DNA from: UBA1189 sp045612925
GTDB lineage: Bacteria; Bacteroidota; Bacteroidia; Bacteroidales; Bacteroidaceae
Assembly (NCBI GenBank): GCA_045612925.1
Contig: JAZKZX010000023.1
Coordinates: 1 to 21,867 of the forward strand
Direction of reading: 5' to 3'
Length of the DNA stretch: 21,867 bases
Position numbers and translations under genes: made by a program. This document shows, piece by piece, positions 5,592-12,444 of the stretch. Numbering within the stretch: the first letter of the stretch is position 1; each line of letters opens with the position of its first letter. The notes under the pieces are model-generated. The model was not told the origin of the DNA. It saw only the letters and a list, made by a program, of their open reading frames with translations, and searched no databases.

Positions 5592-6548
5592 ATGTTTATT
5601 AAATGTGATACAATTAAGATTAGATGTAGTAATAAATATCTGAAAAAGATGAAAATACCTTTTGGTATTCGATATAATTCCAAGGAAATGGAGCATGGAA
5701 GATGTTTCAACTCCAAATATCACAATGATATACCATATAATCTATTTATAGCAACTAATAATTATCATCAATCAATGGAGATTGAGTTCTCTTCAAAGAT
5801 CCTTAAAGAACGTTATGCTGAATTGATTAGTCGTGATACAATTCGCCAATGTCTGGAGAATATCAATACATTAGGGATATGCACTCTTGATGTTGATGGC
5901 ATATTACATCATGGTTGGATAATAAGAGCGGATGTAACCAAGGATGTTAATTTGAAATTAACAGATGAAGTGCTCAATGCCCTTAATCAGAATGTAGGTA
6001 ATTATAGGCGGTTCAAATGGCAACACTACACGAATAAAGGTGTGACCTTTACAAAAGATGCCATCTATGGTAAAGAAGAGATAAAAGTCTACAATAAATA
6101 CCAAGAGTTGCTATCTCATAGTCGGAAATTCGTAGACTCATTGGAGAATCGGAATGAAATAATGAATTACTTTTACGGCAAAACGAGGTTTGAAATAACT
6201 TTAAAAGGGGAAAAGCAGATAAGAGAAAGAGTTGGCGTCGGTACGGGCATTGAAGATTTCTTCGACGCAATTGATTCACCTATAAGAGAACAATTCGAAA
6301 GAGTCTTTAATGTTTCTGCCACCATCTTGGATACGACCAAATGCAATGGTTACGAAGAATGGGCAATGGCATACCTGTTAGATGCGTATAAAGGTGATTT
6401 AAAGATGATAGAACAGACTCTGCGTTGTGATTCCGTGTATAACAGCAGGAATGGACTAGCAGACAGAATGAAAAAGTTTCAAGCTGTCAAAATGAAGGTT
6501 AATCGAAAAGAGAACGAAATCATTAGAAAAGTTCGTAATCTATTATAG
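5592..6548 (+). CDS. Phage/plasmid replication initiation protein, gene II/X-like
   Basis: A 318-residue protein resembling the phage/plasmid replication proteins of the gene II/X type, which nick a double-stranded circle and stay bound through a tyrosine during rolling-circle replication. Seen in the sequence: an N-terminal beta-rich region ending in IEFSSKIL; the IIRADVTKDVN segment (110-120) resembling the R-x-D-hydrophobic-T motif of these enzymes; KVYNKYQEL (165-173), resembling the tyrosine-containing VYxKxxEL segment; and TRFEITLKGEKQIRERVG (198-215), matching the conserved FEVxLKGxxxIRxR block. The C-terminal third is helical and basic. It is the only replication gene in the element and is preceded by two hairpins. 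An alternative is a plasmid RepA of unclear class. Its presence implies that the element replicates as an excised circle. Confidence 0.6.
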   Translation: MFIKCDTIKIRCSNKYLKKMKIPFGIRYNSKEMEHGRCFNSKYHNDIPYNLFIATNNYHQSMEIEFSSKILKERYAELISRDTIRQCLENINTLGICTLDVDGILHHGWIIRADVTKDVNLKLTDEVLNALNQNVGNYRRFKWQHYTNKGVTFTKDAIYGKEEIKVYNKYQELLSHSRKFVDSLENRNEIMNYFYGKTRFEITLKGEKQIRERVGVGTGIEDFFDAIDSPIREQFERVFNVSATILDTTKCNGYEEWAMAYLLDAYKGDLKMIEQTLRCDSVYNSRNGLADRMKKFQAVKMKVNRKENEIIRKVRNLL

Positions 6549-6551
6549 CAA

Positions 6552-6582
6552 AAGATGAGGCTTACATTGCAAGCCTCATCTT
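6552..6582. terminator. Hairpin between rep and the lipoprotein gene
   Basis: AAGATGAGGCTT (6552-6563) and AAGCCTCATCTT (6571-6582) are perfect 12-bp arms with a 7-base loop, just after the rep stop and between convergent genes. The reverse strand continues with T residues, so it can stop both transcripts. Confidence 0.65.
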
Positions 6583-6672
6583 CATATCACTTCATTATAA
6601 CTCCAGCTCAATTTAATCTTATAAACACCATCAAGACAATGATATTTACGTCTCAAATTAACTTAAAAGGTT

Positions 6673-7995
6673 TTATTGATTTTCGTAATCGCATACAGGG
6701 CGAACTGATTGAGCTACCCAATTTTCACTACCATCAGTCTGAAATTTTCCATCTTTAAAAATGTCCAAATCTTTATATCCGTGAGAATAGGGGTATATGC
6801 CACAGTCCCCAGACCATATGCTCGCTATTTCATCCCTACCAGGTTCTTTTCCTCCATGACTATTTCCTGCATATGGAAAAAATATCGAGTTCCCATTTGG
6901 GCCAATAGCAATACTGCCATATATACCTTCATTGTTAACATTGTGTTCCCATTGACATTTGTCTTTTAATTCGTCGAGTTCCTCCATTGTTGGCATTCTC
7001 CAATTTTCTTGCCATTTTACTGTTGCGATGTCGTATTCTGTACCACATATACATTCTCCATAATTATAATAATATAGAGAATAGTTTGTAGATGTGAGTA
7101 GGCCAGTTGGGTCACCAGCGCCATACAATCCTCCATAATCTGCAATATTTGAAGCACCGACATTCCAACTTGCCCATTTTACGCTTAATCCTAAATCTAT
7201 AGCATCTGCAATACGACCAAAACCTTCAATTTCTCGATTATCTGTTGCTTGTGTATTTCCTCCTTCTTCCATTGGTGGAACATCGAAACCATTTGAAACA
7301 CTGTTATAAACATAGTATTTGCCCTTCTCGAATTTCAAGTTACCTGTAAATATCTTAAATTCAGCATTATCGGTGTACTTGCCTAATATGTATGCATTGT
7401 TCTTCTGTTCCTCAATGAAAAGTTTATCATTGACAAAAGCGTATTTGTAAGTCTCAAATGTATAGAAAGACGATTGGACGCTTCCATTATTGTTTTCAAG
7501 TGATTCAATTTGAGAGTTATTAAATATCAACAGAAAACAATCGTAGTTTGCATGTAGAGTAATCGTACTGCTTTCTGCATTGATTTCTATTTGTTCATTA
7601 AAGGTGAAAGAGCACTTATCTTGTATGTTTTCACCTTCTGCTTTAGACTCTCCTACAACATTATAGGTTCCCGTTCGTAGGGTTACAAGGTCGTGACTAT
7701 CCCACTTGCCATTAAATGTATATACAGCACCTGTTGTAACCTCTGTAAGGGTAAGGTTATATGAAGGTGCAACGAGTTCTCCGCTTGTGATTTTTGCATA
7801 GAACTCATTAAAGACTTCTGCATTTGTTATAGCACGCGACATAGAACCTCCATTCGATGTATCAAGAGTGTAAATGAAAGTAACTTTTACATTCTCTTGT
7901 TCTTGTAATTGCTCGTTTTCGGTATCATTAGAACAACTTGACAATAGTGCAACTGCACATAAAACCATTGCTAAATATGATATATACTTTTTCAT
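6673..7995 (-). CDS. Surface lipoprotein with FISUMP-like C-terminal domain (cargo)
   Basis: A 440-residue protein starting at 7995, where AAGGAA precedes the ATG; the longer frame from 8052 lacks support and would hide the signal peptide. MKKYISYLAMVLCAVALLSSC is a type II signal peptide with lipobox LSSC, lipidated Cys21. The next residues (SNDTENEQ) are acidic, as in Bacteroidetes lipoprotein export signals, so surface exposure is likely. The middle region (about 35-240) is beta-rich and looks like a fimbrillin-type or Mfa-like fold, but this is a weak impression. The C-terminus (about 262-434) is a FISUMP-type domain: AIDLGLSVKWASWNVGASN, NWRMPTMEELDELKDKCQW, GPNGNSIFFPYAG and QSVRPV. The gene lies within the element behind an unusually long, folded leader. 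Ligand and role are unknown. Confidence 0.75.
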   Translation of the reverse strand: MKKYISYLAMVLCAVALLSSCSNDTENEQLQEQENVKVTFIYTLDTSNGGSMSRAITNAEVFNEFYAKITSGELVAPSYNLTLTEVTTGAVYTFNGKWDSHDLVTLRTGTYNVVGESKAEGENIQDKCSFTFNEQIEINAESSTITLHANYDCFLLIFNNSQIESLENNNGSVQSSFYTFETYKYAFVNDKLFIEEQKNNAYILGKYTDNAEFKIFTGNLKFEKGKYYVYNSVSNGFDVPPMEEGGNTQATDNREIEGFGRIADAIDLGLSVKWASWNVGASNIADYGGLYGAGDPTGLLTSTNYSLYYYNYGECICGTEYDIATVKWQENWRMPTMEELDELKDKCQWEHNVNNEGIYGSIAIGPNGNSIFFPYAGNSHGGKEPGRDEIASIWSGDCGIYPYSHGYKDLDIFKDGKFQTDGSENWVAQSVRPVCDYENQ

Positions 7996-8080
7996 TTCCT
8001 TCGTTTTTAATGATTGATTGTAATTGATTAGTCCGACCTCTACTATAGACAATAAAAACGTGGACTAAAACTTCGTCTAT

Positions 8081-8202
8081 ACTCTCTTAGGTATCGCCAA
8101 ACACCATGCAGTCATATACGAGTAAAAGCCCACGCCATATAGCGTGAGCATCAACTTTTACCCTTGACTGCATTCTTGAAATTTTGGCGATTTTAAGAGA
8201 GT
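8081..8202 (-). ncRNA. Structured leader: 122-base nested hairpin upstream of the lipoprotein gene
   Basis: Five helices nest in order: 8081-8089 with 8194-8202 (9 bp), 8093-8101 with 8183-8191 (9 bp), 8106-8114 with 8165-8173 (9 bp), 8122-8128 with 8155-8161 (7 bp), and 8131-8135 with 8142-8146 (5 bp, extending to 7-8 on the minus strand through a U-G pair). Internal loops separate them. A minus-strand promoter at 8285-8314 would transcribe it as part of a leader of about 285 bases for the lipoprotein. Smaller hairpins flank it: TATAGAC/GTCTATA at 8044-8081 and an AATAAAGC stem at 8206-8226. It may be a cis-regulatory RNA, a separate RNA, or a single-stranded DNA structure used in replication or packaging. 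No known family is recognised. Confidence 0.5.
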
Positions 8203-8284
8203 CAGAATAAAGCTAACGCTTTTATTTATATGTCTTTAATTTGTTATTGTTCCATAGGCAATAATGGTTGATGTGTTAATGATG

Positions 8285-8314
8285 CAAAGTTAACTATTCT
8301 TTTTAGGAAAGCAA
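8285..8314 (-). promoter_or_regulatory. Promoter of the structured leader and lipoprotein gene
   Basis: The reverse strand reads TTG (8312-8314), 19 bases, TAACTTTG (8285-8292), both matching consensus. Transcription would start near 8279, leaving about 285 bases before the lipoprotein ATG. Confidence 0.6.
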
Positions 8315-8330
8315 CAAGTCGATAGAAGAT

Positions 8331-8573
8331 TTATTCGCTTTGTTTCTTTCTTCCTCTTGTTGTTGCTTTTACATAAAGTACACCTTTTCGTATGGTGCAC
8401 TTCTTGTTCTTATACACAGCCTCATCGCAGTTTTTCAATTTGCTGAAATAGTTGTTCAGAGCTTGCTGAGAAATACCTATGTCATCCCGCGTGTATTTGT
8501 CAAATAAAGAAGCAGGCGAACCAAAATATTCATGCCTCTCCTCAAATTCTAAATGTAAGATGGTTCTATCCAT
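8331..8573 (-). CDS. Small protein of unknown function, divergent from the resolvase
   Basis: An 80-residue protein beginning MDRTILHLEFEERHEYFGS, with an internal region DDIGISQQALNNYFSKL that could be a short helix-turn-helix, and a basic C-terminus (KKCTIRKGVLYVKATTRGRKK). The composition and the two divergent -7 boxes upstream favour a real gene. Its general style resembles small proteins common in Bacteroidales phages and elements, but I cannot name a family. It is divergent from the resolvase gene, separated by 154 bases, and its stop lies 17 bases before the lipoprotein promoter. A regulator of the neighbouring recombinase or lipoprotein is possible but only inferred from position and the basic tail. 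Confidence 0.6.
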   Translation of the reverse strand: MDRTILHLEFEERHEYFGSPASLFDKYTRDDIGISQQALNNYFSKLKNCDEAVYKNKKCTIRKGVLYVKATTRGRKKQSE

Positions 8574-8589
8574 AGTCTCTATTTGAAGG

Positions 8590-8597
8590 CAAAATTA
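8590..8597 (-). promoter_or_regulatory. -7 box for the 80-residue protein gene
   Basis: The reverse strand reads TAATTTTG, matching TAnnTTTG, 17 bases before the start codon. No spaced -33 element is clear. Confidence 0.45.
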
Positions 8598-8681
8598 GCA
8601 AATTATTATTCAAATTTAAGTAAAATCATATTATTTATTGCTTTTTCTTGGCAAATATTATTCTATTTCAATTATAATAAT

Positions 8682-8689
8682 TATCTTTG
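8682..8689 (+). promoter_or_regulatory. -7 box for the serine resolvase gene
   Basis: TATCTTTG, a consensus match, 39 bases before the ATG at 8728, in very AT-rich sequence. No TTG is found at the usual spacing. Confidence 0.5.
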
Positions 8690-8727
8690 TGCTGTAAAAC
8701 TTATTTATTGATAACATCATCAAGGTT

Positions 8728-9348
8728 ATGGCAAAGGTGGTTATATATGCAAGAGTTAGCACAGCAGGGCAAGACTATGAGCGTCAGTTAGTAGAGTTGC
8801 GAGAGTATGCCCGTAAGATGGAATACGAGGTTGTGATGGAGTTCTGTGAAAAGGTAAGTGGGGCAAAGTCGGTAGCAGAGCGTCAAGCATTGACAGAGTT
8901 GCTGAACTTTGTTGATAGTAACAAGGTCGATAAAGTACTAATCTATGAATGCAGTCGCTTATCAAGACGAGCAGTAGATTTCCTTTCTGTTATAGAATAT
9001 CTTACAGCGAAGAAAATATCCGTTTACATCCTCCAAAATGGATTAGAGACTCTTTTGGCCAATGGGCAACCTAACCCTATCTCACAACTTGTTATGGGCA
9101 TTCTTGCTCAATTTAATAGTCTGGAGCGTAGTCTTATAAAAAGTCGCTTAGAGAGTGGTTATAATCATTTTAGAACTGCAGGAGGCAAGGTTGGTAGAAA
9201 AATTGGATACCGTAAAAGTGATGATGCAATGAAGGTGCAGTATCAAGAAGAGATTAAACTATTGCGTAAGGGATTGAGCTTGAATAATGTCCATCGTATT
9301 ACAGGTACTTCAACAAATACATTGCTTAAACTTAAAAAAATTATGTGA
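8728..9348 (+). CDS. Small serine recombinase (resolvase/invertase family)
   Basis: A 206-residue protein, the usual size of resolvases and invertases. The catalytic domain starts at once: VVIYARVSTAGQDYERQL, with nucleophile Ser11 and Arg9. It continues with the conserved IYECSRLSRRAVDFLSVIEYL (arginines of the active site) and GILAQFNSLERSLIKSRLESG, leading into the long E helix. The C-terminus (GRKIGYRKSD...LLRKGLSLNNVHRITGTSTNTLLKLKKI) is a Hin-like helix-turn-helix. It would resolve multimers or cointegrates of the element, or invert a segment; no recombination site is identified. It is divergent from the 80-residue protein and close to the lipoprotein leader, so a role in switching the lipoprotein is conceivable but unsupported. 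Confidence 0.85.
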   Translation: MAKVVIYARVSTAGQDYERQLVELREYARKMEYEVVMEFCEKVSGAKSVAERQALTELLNFVDSNKVDKVLIYECSRLSRRAVDFLSVIEYLTAKKISVYILQNGLETLLANGQPNPISQLVMGILAQFNSLERSLIKSRLESGYNHFRTAGGKVGRKIGYRKSDDAMKVQYQEEIKLLRKGLSLNNVHRITGTSTNTLLKLKKIM

Positions 9349-9630
9349 AAAATTTGGAAGTGTCAAGAAAAACCAGGAACTTTGCAACAACTTCCAACGG
9401 AAGCATAGAATAAGCCTTGCAAATTCATCTAGGAGAGATGGGCACTCCAATCTTACAAAACAGAAAATCCTCTATTTTACTTAACCTCCAACGGTGAAGG
9501 TTTAGTGCATTACCTGACGAACAGAAGTCTGTTAGCGAAATTATTGCTTAACAGAGTCGAACTAATGTACACATAACAGCATGGACTATGGTTGTTTTGT
9601 ACAGTCTGCCATGTAATAAACTAAGTCAAG
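9349..9630 (+). other. 282-base gap with one candidate promoter
   Basis: Between the two recombinase genes I see no convincing coding frame. The only regulatory candidate is TTTG (9353-9356), 20 bases, GAACTTTG (9377-9384): one mismatch in the -7 box. It would transcribe the 54-residue gene and the large recombinase with a leader of about 245 bases. Short stems (AACAGA/TCTGTT near 9531) are too weak to call. Confidence 0.35.
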
Positions 9631-9795
9631 ATGCTTAGTATTGAACGCTGCCGAGAAACATTAGAGTCGGCAAATTACAAAATAAGTACCGAAGAAATAA
9701 AGCTATTAAGAACTTTCTTATATCAAATCGCCACATACCAAATTTCGGTGGAATGTGAGGCAGAGAATAATTCAAATAAACTAATACTAAAATGA
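9631..9795 (+). CDS. 54-residue protein coupled to the large recombinase
   Basis: A small frame that starts with ATG at 9631 and stops with a TGA inside the ATGA that also holds the recombinase start (9792-9795). This 4-base overlap is the classic layout for translational coupling. The sequence (MLSIERCRETLESANYKIS, then TEEIKLLRTFLYQIATYQI, then an acidic SVECEAENN) reads like a compact helical protein, and its style is that of small proteins encoded in Bacteroidales mobile elements. It has no membrane segment. A partner or regulator of the recombinase, such as a directionality factor, is inference from the coupling alone. Confidence 0.6.
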   Translation: MLSIERCRETLESANYKISTEEIKLLRTFLYQIATYQISVECEAENNSNKLILK

Positions 9796-11468
9796 ATAAG
9801 ACCATAAGTGTAATACTATATTGTCGCGTTAGCAGTGATGAACAAAAGAAGGGATGTTCATTAGAAGAGCAAGAAAGACAATTGAGGGCATTTTGCTCAA
9901 ACAATGGATATGATGTTATTGAGGTGTATCGTGAGGACTATTCAGCAAAAAGTTTCGATATGAATCGTCCCCAAATGAAGAGAATGTATGAGTATTGCAA
10001 AAAGAACAGGAACAAGGTGAATAAAGTTCTTTTCTTGCGTTGGGATAGATATGCGAGAAATGTAGAGTTTGCTTTTGTTTACAAGCGTAAATTCTATGAC
10101 GAATTGGGTGTTGAAATCAATGCAATAGAATCAACTATTGACTTCAAGTCTACAGAGTGGTCTACGTTGATGGCGATTTCTTGTGGCGTAGCTCACACAG
10201 AAGATGACAAGATTTCACGAAGAACTCGTGATGGCATCCATGGGACATTGCTTAAAGGAAGATGCTCAAACAAAGCACCGAGAGGATATAAAAATCTGAA
10301 GGGGCAGAAGAAAGTTGTGGTCGACGATAAAGTTGCTCCATTGGTGCGTGATGCTTTTGAAGAAGTGGCGAAGGGTATAAAGACCCCAACGTTGGTCATG
10401 AAAGAAGTCCAAAAACGAGGACTAAAAGTTTCAAGAAGTTCATTCTTTGAAATGCTTCGTAATCATTTCTATTGTGGTGAGATATATGTTCCTGAGTATC
10501 TTGGTGAGCCAGCGCAGTATGTAGAAGGCATCCATAAACCGCTAATCACTAAAGAGACATTCATGAAGGTTCAGAGTCGCATTGATACAGTGACAGAGCG
10601 CAATCGAAACGTAGAAACAAAGAAAAGAGCTAAGGTGGTAAAACTCCCACATGAGGATTACTATTTCTATCCATTCCTCCAATGTCCTCTATGTGGCGCT
10701 AAAATACGAGCATCGCACAGTAAGGGTAGAAACCAAACATACGCATATTATCATTGTAATGACTGCAAGAAATACCGTGTTCCTGCTGATAAAATGAATA
10801 AAGACATACTTAGTCATATCAGTAAGATACGTCCTTGTAAAGCGGTGTTAGATTTGTATGAAGAAGTCTTGGATGATGTTAGAGCGGATAGATTCAAAGA
10901 AGTTAACAAGGAAAAGGGTCGCATACAAGAAGATATCAAGAAAATAGAAAATCGTTTGAAAAATTTGCAGGATAGTTTCACTGACAAAGAGATTGCTTCG
11001 GAAGACTATAATGAAATGAAGCAAAGATACAGCAATGAAATCTATGCTCTCAAAAGTCAAGCGGAAATATTGAAAGTCCCCAACCGACAGATTGTCGAAC
11101 CGCAGATAGCATATGCTATGTCGTTCATTAACAATTTAGAAAAGTGTCTTTCTGTTGTAGATATGTCGGTGAAGATGGATGTGCTTGGTTCGATTTTTTG
11201 TGGGAAAATGATTTTTGAAAATGGAAAATGTCGAACCGCAGAATTTAACCCGATAATCGCCCTTCTGATGGGTAGAGAACCGATTTTAAATGAAAAGGGA
11301 GTCTCAGATTCCTCTGAAACTCCGCTTCAGTACCCAGACCCGGGGTCGAACCGGGATGGGTTGCCCCACTGGTGTTTGAGACCAGCGCGTCTACCGATTC
11401 CGCCATCTGGGCGTCTTTTTACAGACGTTGCTTCTCAAAAGCGGTGCAAAGTTAACACCTTTTTCTGA
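9792..11468 (+). CDS. Large serine recombinase (integrase), C-terminus altered by integration
   Basis: The N-terminal catalytic domain has YCRVSSDEQKKGCSLEEQ with nucleophile Ser14, followed by RWDRYARN. The middle is a recombinase domain (RAPRGYKN-like block and GIHKPLITKETF). A zinc ribbon follows with Cys298, Cys301, Cys322 and Cys325, then a coiled coil (about 355-430) that large serine integrases use to pair att sites. As integrated the frame is 558 codons, but the last 50-odd run antisense through the tRNA-Leu terminator, the tRNA and its promoter, and look non-native. In the proposed circle it would end after ...ILNEKESIFLI at 508 residues. It should integrate the element at the tRNA-Leu terminator and, with a directionality factor, excise it. 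It is co-translated with the 54-residue protein. Confidence 0.85.
   Translation: MNKTISVILYCRVSSDEQKKGCSLEEQERQLRAFCSNNGYDVIEVYREDYSAKSFDMNRPQMKRMYEYCKKNRNKVNKVLFLRWDRYARNVEFAFVYKRKFYDELGVEINAIESTIDFKSTEWSTLMAISCGVAHTEDDKISRRTRDGIHGTLLKGRCSNKAPRGYKNLKGQKKVVVDDKVAPLVRDAFEEVAKGIKTPTLVMKEVQKRGLKVSRSSFFEMLRNHFYCGEIYVPEYLGEPAQYVEGIHKPLITKETFMKVQSRIDTVTERNRNVETKKRAKVVKLPHEDYYFYPFLQCPLCGAKIRASHSKGRNQTYAYYHCNDCKKYRVPADKMNKDILSHISKIRPCKAVLDLYEEVLDDVRADRFKEVNKEKGRIQEDIKKIENRLKNLQDSFTDKEIASEDYNEMKQRYSNEIYALKSQAEILKVPNRQIVEPQIAYAMSFINNLEKCLSVVDMSVKMDVLGSIFCGKMIFENGKCRTAEFNPIIALLMGREPILNEKGVSDSSETPLQYPDPGSNRDGLPHWCLRPARLPIPPSGRLFTDVASQKRCKVNTFF
11292..11298 (+). repeat. Proposed right attachment core (attR)
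   Basis: GAAAAGG, identical to 5062-5068. On the reverse strand it is CCTTTTC, the start of the T-tract behind the tRNA-Leu terminator hairpin. Confidence 0.35.
11293..11323 (-). terminator. Terminator of tRNA-Leu
   Basis: On the reverse strand, arms 11323-11313 and 11308-11298 pair over 11 bp (one U-G), with a 4-base loop, then CTTTT. The mismatch seen on the plus strand becomes a wobble pair on the minus strand, so it belongs to the tRNA transcript. Confidence 0.65.
11331..11412 (-). tRNA. tRNA-Leu (anticodon CAA)
   Basis: An 82-nt cloverleaf on the reverse strand. Acceptor GCCCAGA pairs with TCTGGGT (the first pair is G-U), followed by discriminator A; the CCA end is not encoded. The D-stem is GCG/CGC. 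The anticodon stem CTGGT/ACCAG encloses CTCAAAC, anticodon CAA. The variable arm TGGG-GCAA-CCCA is long, as expected for Leu. The T-arm CCCGG/CCGGG has loop TTCGACC. It decodes UUG. It has its own promoter (11447-11476) and terminator and lies behind pyrH. The recombinase frame of the element runs through it on the other strand. tRNA-Leu genes are known insertion sites in Bacteroides, for example for NBU1, although that element uses a tyrosine integrase. Confidence 0.95.
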
Positions 11469-11476
11469 ATCTACAA
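11447..11476 (-). promoter_or_regulatory. Promoter of tRNA-Leu
   Basis: The reverse strand reads TTG (11474-11476), 19 bases, TAACTTTG (11447-11454). Both match consensus; the transcript would begin about 30 bases before the mature tRNA. Confidence 0.7.
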
Positions 11477-11529
11477 GCAGGAATAGGATTTTTTTTCTAA
11501 AAACGCGCTTAAATGGGTCTTTTCAAGGG

Positions 11530-12240
11530 TTAATTGTGCACATAAGTACCGATGGGCTCGCCCTCCATCACCTTTTTGAGGTTACCCACGACATCCATAT
11601 TGAATACATATATGGGCAGGTTGTTCTGCTTGCACATCGTAGTGGCGGTGAGGTCCATCACCTTGAGTCCGCGAGTATAGATTTCATCGTAGGTGATCTC
11701 GCTGAACTTGGTGGCGGTGGGGTCTTTCTCGGGATCGGCGGTGTAAATGCCGTCAACACGGGTTCCCTTGAGCATAACATCGGCTTCAATCTCGATGCCG
11801 CGGAGCGATGAGCCCGTATCGGTGGTGAAGTATGGGTTGCCGGTGCCACCGCTGAGGATGACTACCTCGCCTGCCTCCATGCAATCGATGGCTTTCCACT
11901 TGGTGTAGAACTCGCCGATGGGCTCCATGCGGATAGCGGTGAGTACACGCGTTTTCACGCCGATAGCAGTAAGTGCTGAGCTGAGTGCAAGGCTATTGAT
12001 TACGGTTGCGAGCATACCCATCTGATCGCCTTTGACACGGTCAAAACCCTTGCCTGCACCAGTAAGGCCGCGGAAGATGTTGCCACCACCGATCACAATA
12101 CCTATCTGCACACCCATATCGTGGATCTCTTTAATTTGGGTCGCGTATTCGCCCAAGCGCTTTTCGCCAATGCCGTAGCGCTGCTCGCCCATGAGGCTCT
12201 CGCCACTGAGCTTGAGGAGGATTCTGTTAAATTTTGCCAT
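11530..12240 (-). CDS. pyrH: UMP kinase
   Basis: A 236-residue cytoplasmic enzyme that phosphorylates UMP to UDP with ATP, in pyrimidine nucleotide synthesis; it acts as a hexamer. The amino-acid kinase fold motifs are all present: KLSGESLMG (10-18), IGGGNIFRG (50-58), the GDQMGMLATVINSLAL helix (71-86), ILSGGTGNPYFTTDTGS (128-144) with the UMP/ATP-binding glycines, DGIYTADP (163-170), and the C-terminal KVMEGEPIGTYV. The length equals the family norm. The start ATG at 12240 follows a strong promoter (12281-12311). It is followed by tRNA-Leu on the same strand, which has its own promoter. No oddities. Confidence 0.97.
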   Translation of the reverse strand: MAKFNRILLKLSGESLMGEQRYGIGEKRLGEYATQIKEIHDMGVQIGIVIGGGNIFRGLTGAGKGFDRVKGDQMGMLATVINSLALSSALTAIGVKTRVLTAIRMEPIGEFYTKWKAIDCMEAGEVVILSGGTGNPYFTTDTGSSLRGIEIEADVMLKGTRVDGIYTADPEKDPTATKFSEITYDEIYTRGLKVMDLTATTMCKQNNLPIYVFNMDVVGNLKKVMEGEPIGTYVHN

Positions 12241-12280
12241 AATTTGATTTATGATTGGTGAGTTGTGTTTCTTATTGGTG

Positions 12281-12311
12281 CAAAGCTACAGAATTTTACT
12301 TGAAGATGCAA
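12281..12311 (-). promoter_or_regulatory. Promoter of pyrH
   Basis: The reverse strand reads TTG (12309-12311), 20 bases, TAGCTTTG (12281-12288). Confidence 0.6.
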
Positions 12312-12368
12312 TGTTTTGATTTTTTTATTTTTATTTTCATTTTCACAATGCCTCATCAGAGATTGAGA

Positions 12369-12400
12369 TTTGGATATGTCGTTGTAAATATGTATCTTTG
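12369..12400 (+). promoter_or_regulatory. Promoter of the peptide transporter gene
   Basis: TTTG (12369-12372), 20 bases, TATCTTTG (12393-12400), 44 bases before the ATG. Confidence 0.65.
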
Positions 12401-12444
12401 CGCGAATTTGGTAAAATATTCATTAATTAATAACTACTATCTCT

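Larger units (their letters stand above)
5062..11298. mobile_element. Integrated element with gene II/X-type Rep and large serine recombinase (about 6.2 kb)
   Basis: Between the yjbR-like gene and tRNA-Leu the base composition becomes strongly AT-rich and the genes are of a mobile type: a NUMOD3-like small protein, a rolling-circle Rep, a surface lipoprotein, a small serine resolvase and a large serine recombinase. The flanks are ordinary chromosome. I place the ends at a 7-base direct repeat, GAAAAGG. This leaves the tRNA-Leu terminator hairpin intact on the chromosomal side and gives the recombinase a short in-frame C-terminus in the circular form. The ends are inference; the element itself is well supported. 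No relaxase, type IV secretion, coat protein or morphogenesis gene is seen, so transfer would need a helper. Confidence 0.7.

Noticed and set aside
8081..8202. Invertible promoter segment switched by the nearby serine recombinase
   Set aside because: The repeats are nested helices broken by unequal internal loops, not one long perfect inverted pair, and the promoter (8285-8314) lies outside them.
8041..8330. Retron or diversity-generating element
   Set aside because: No reverse transcriptase frame exists in the window and no template/variable repeat pair was found.
5062..11298. Complete filamentous (inovirus-like) prophage
   Set aside because: Only the Rep resembles such phages; no coat protein candidates and no Zot/gpI-type ATPase are present.
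5058..11308. CTCAGA direct repeat (5058-5063 and 11303-11308) as the attachment core
   Set aside because: It gives nearly the same circle reading frame, but it would place half of the tRNA-Leu terminator hairpin inside the element. GAAAAGG is longer and leaves the terminator whole.
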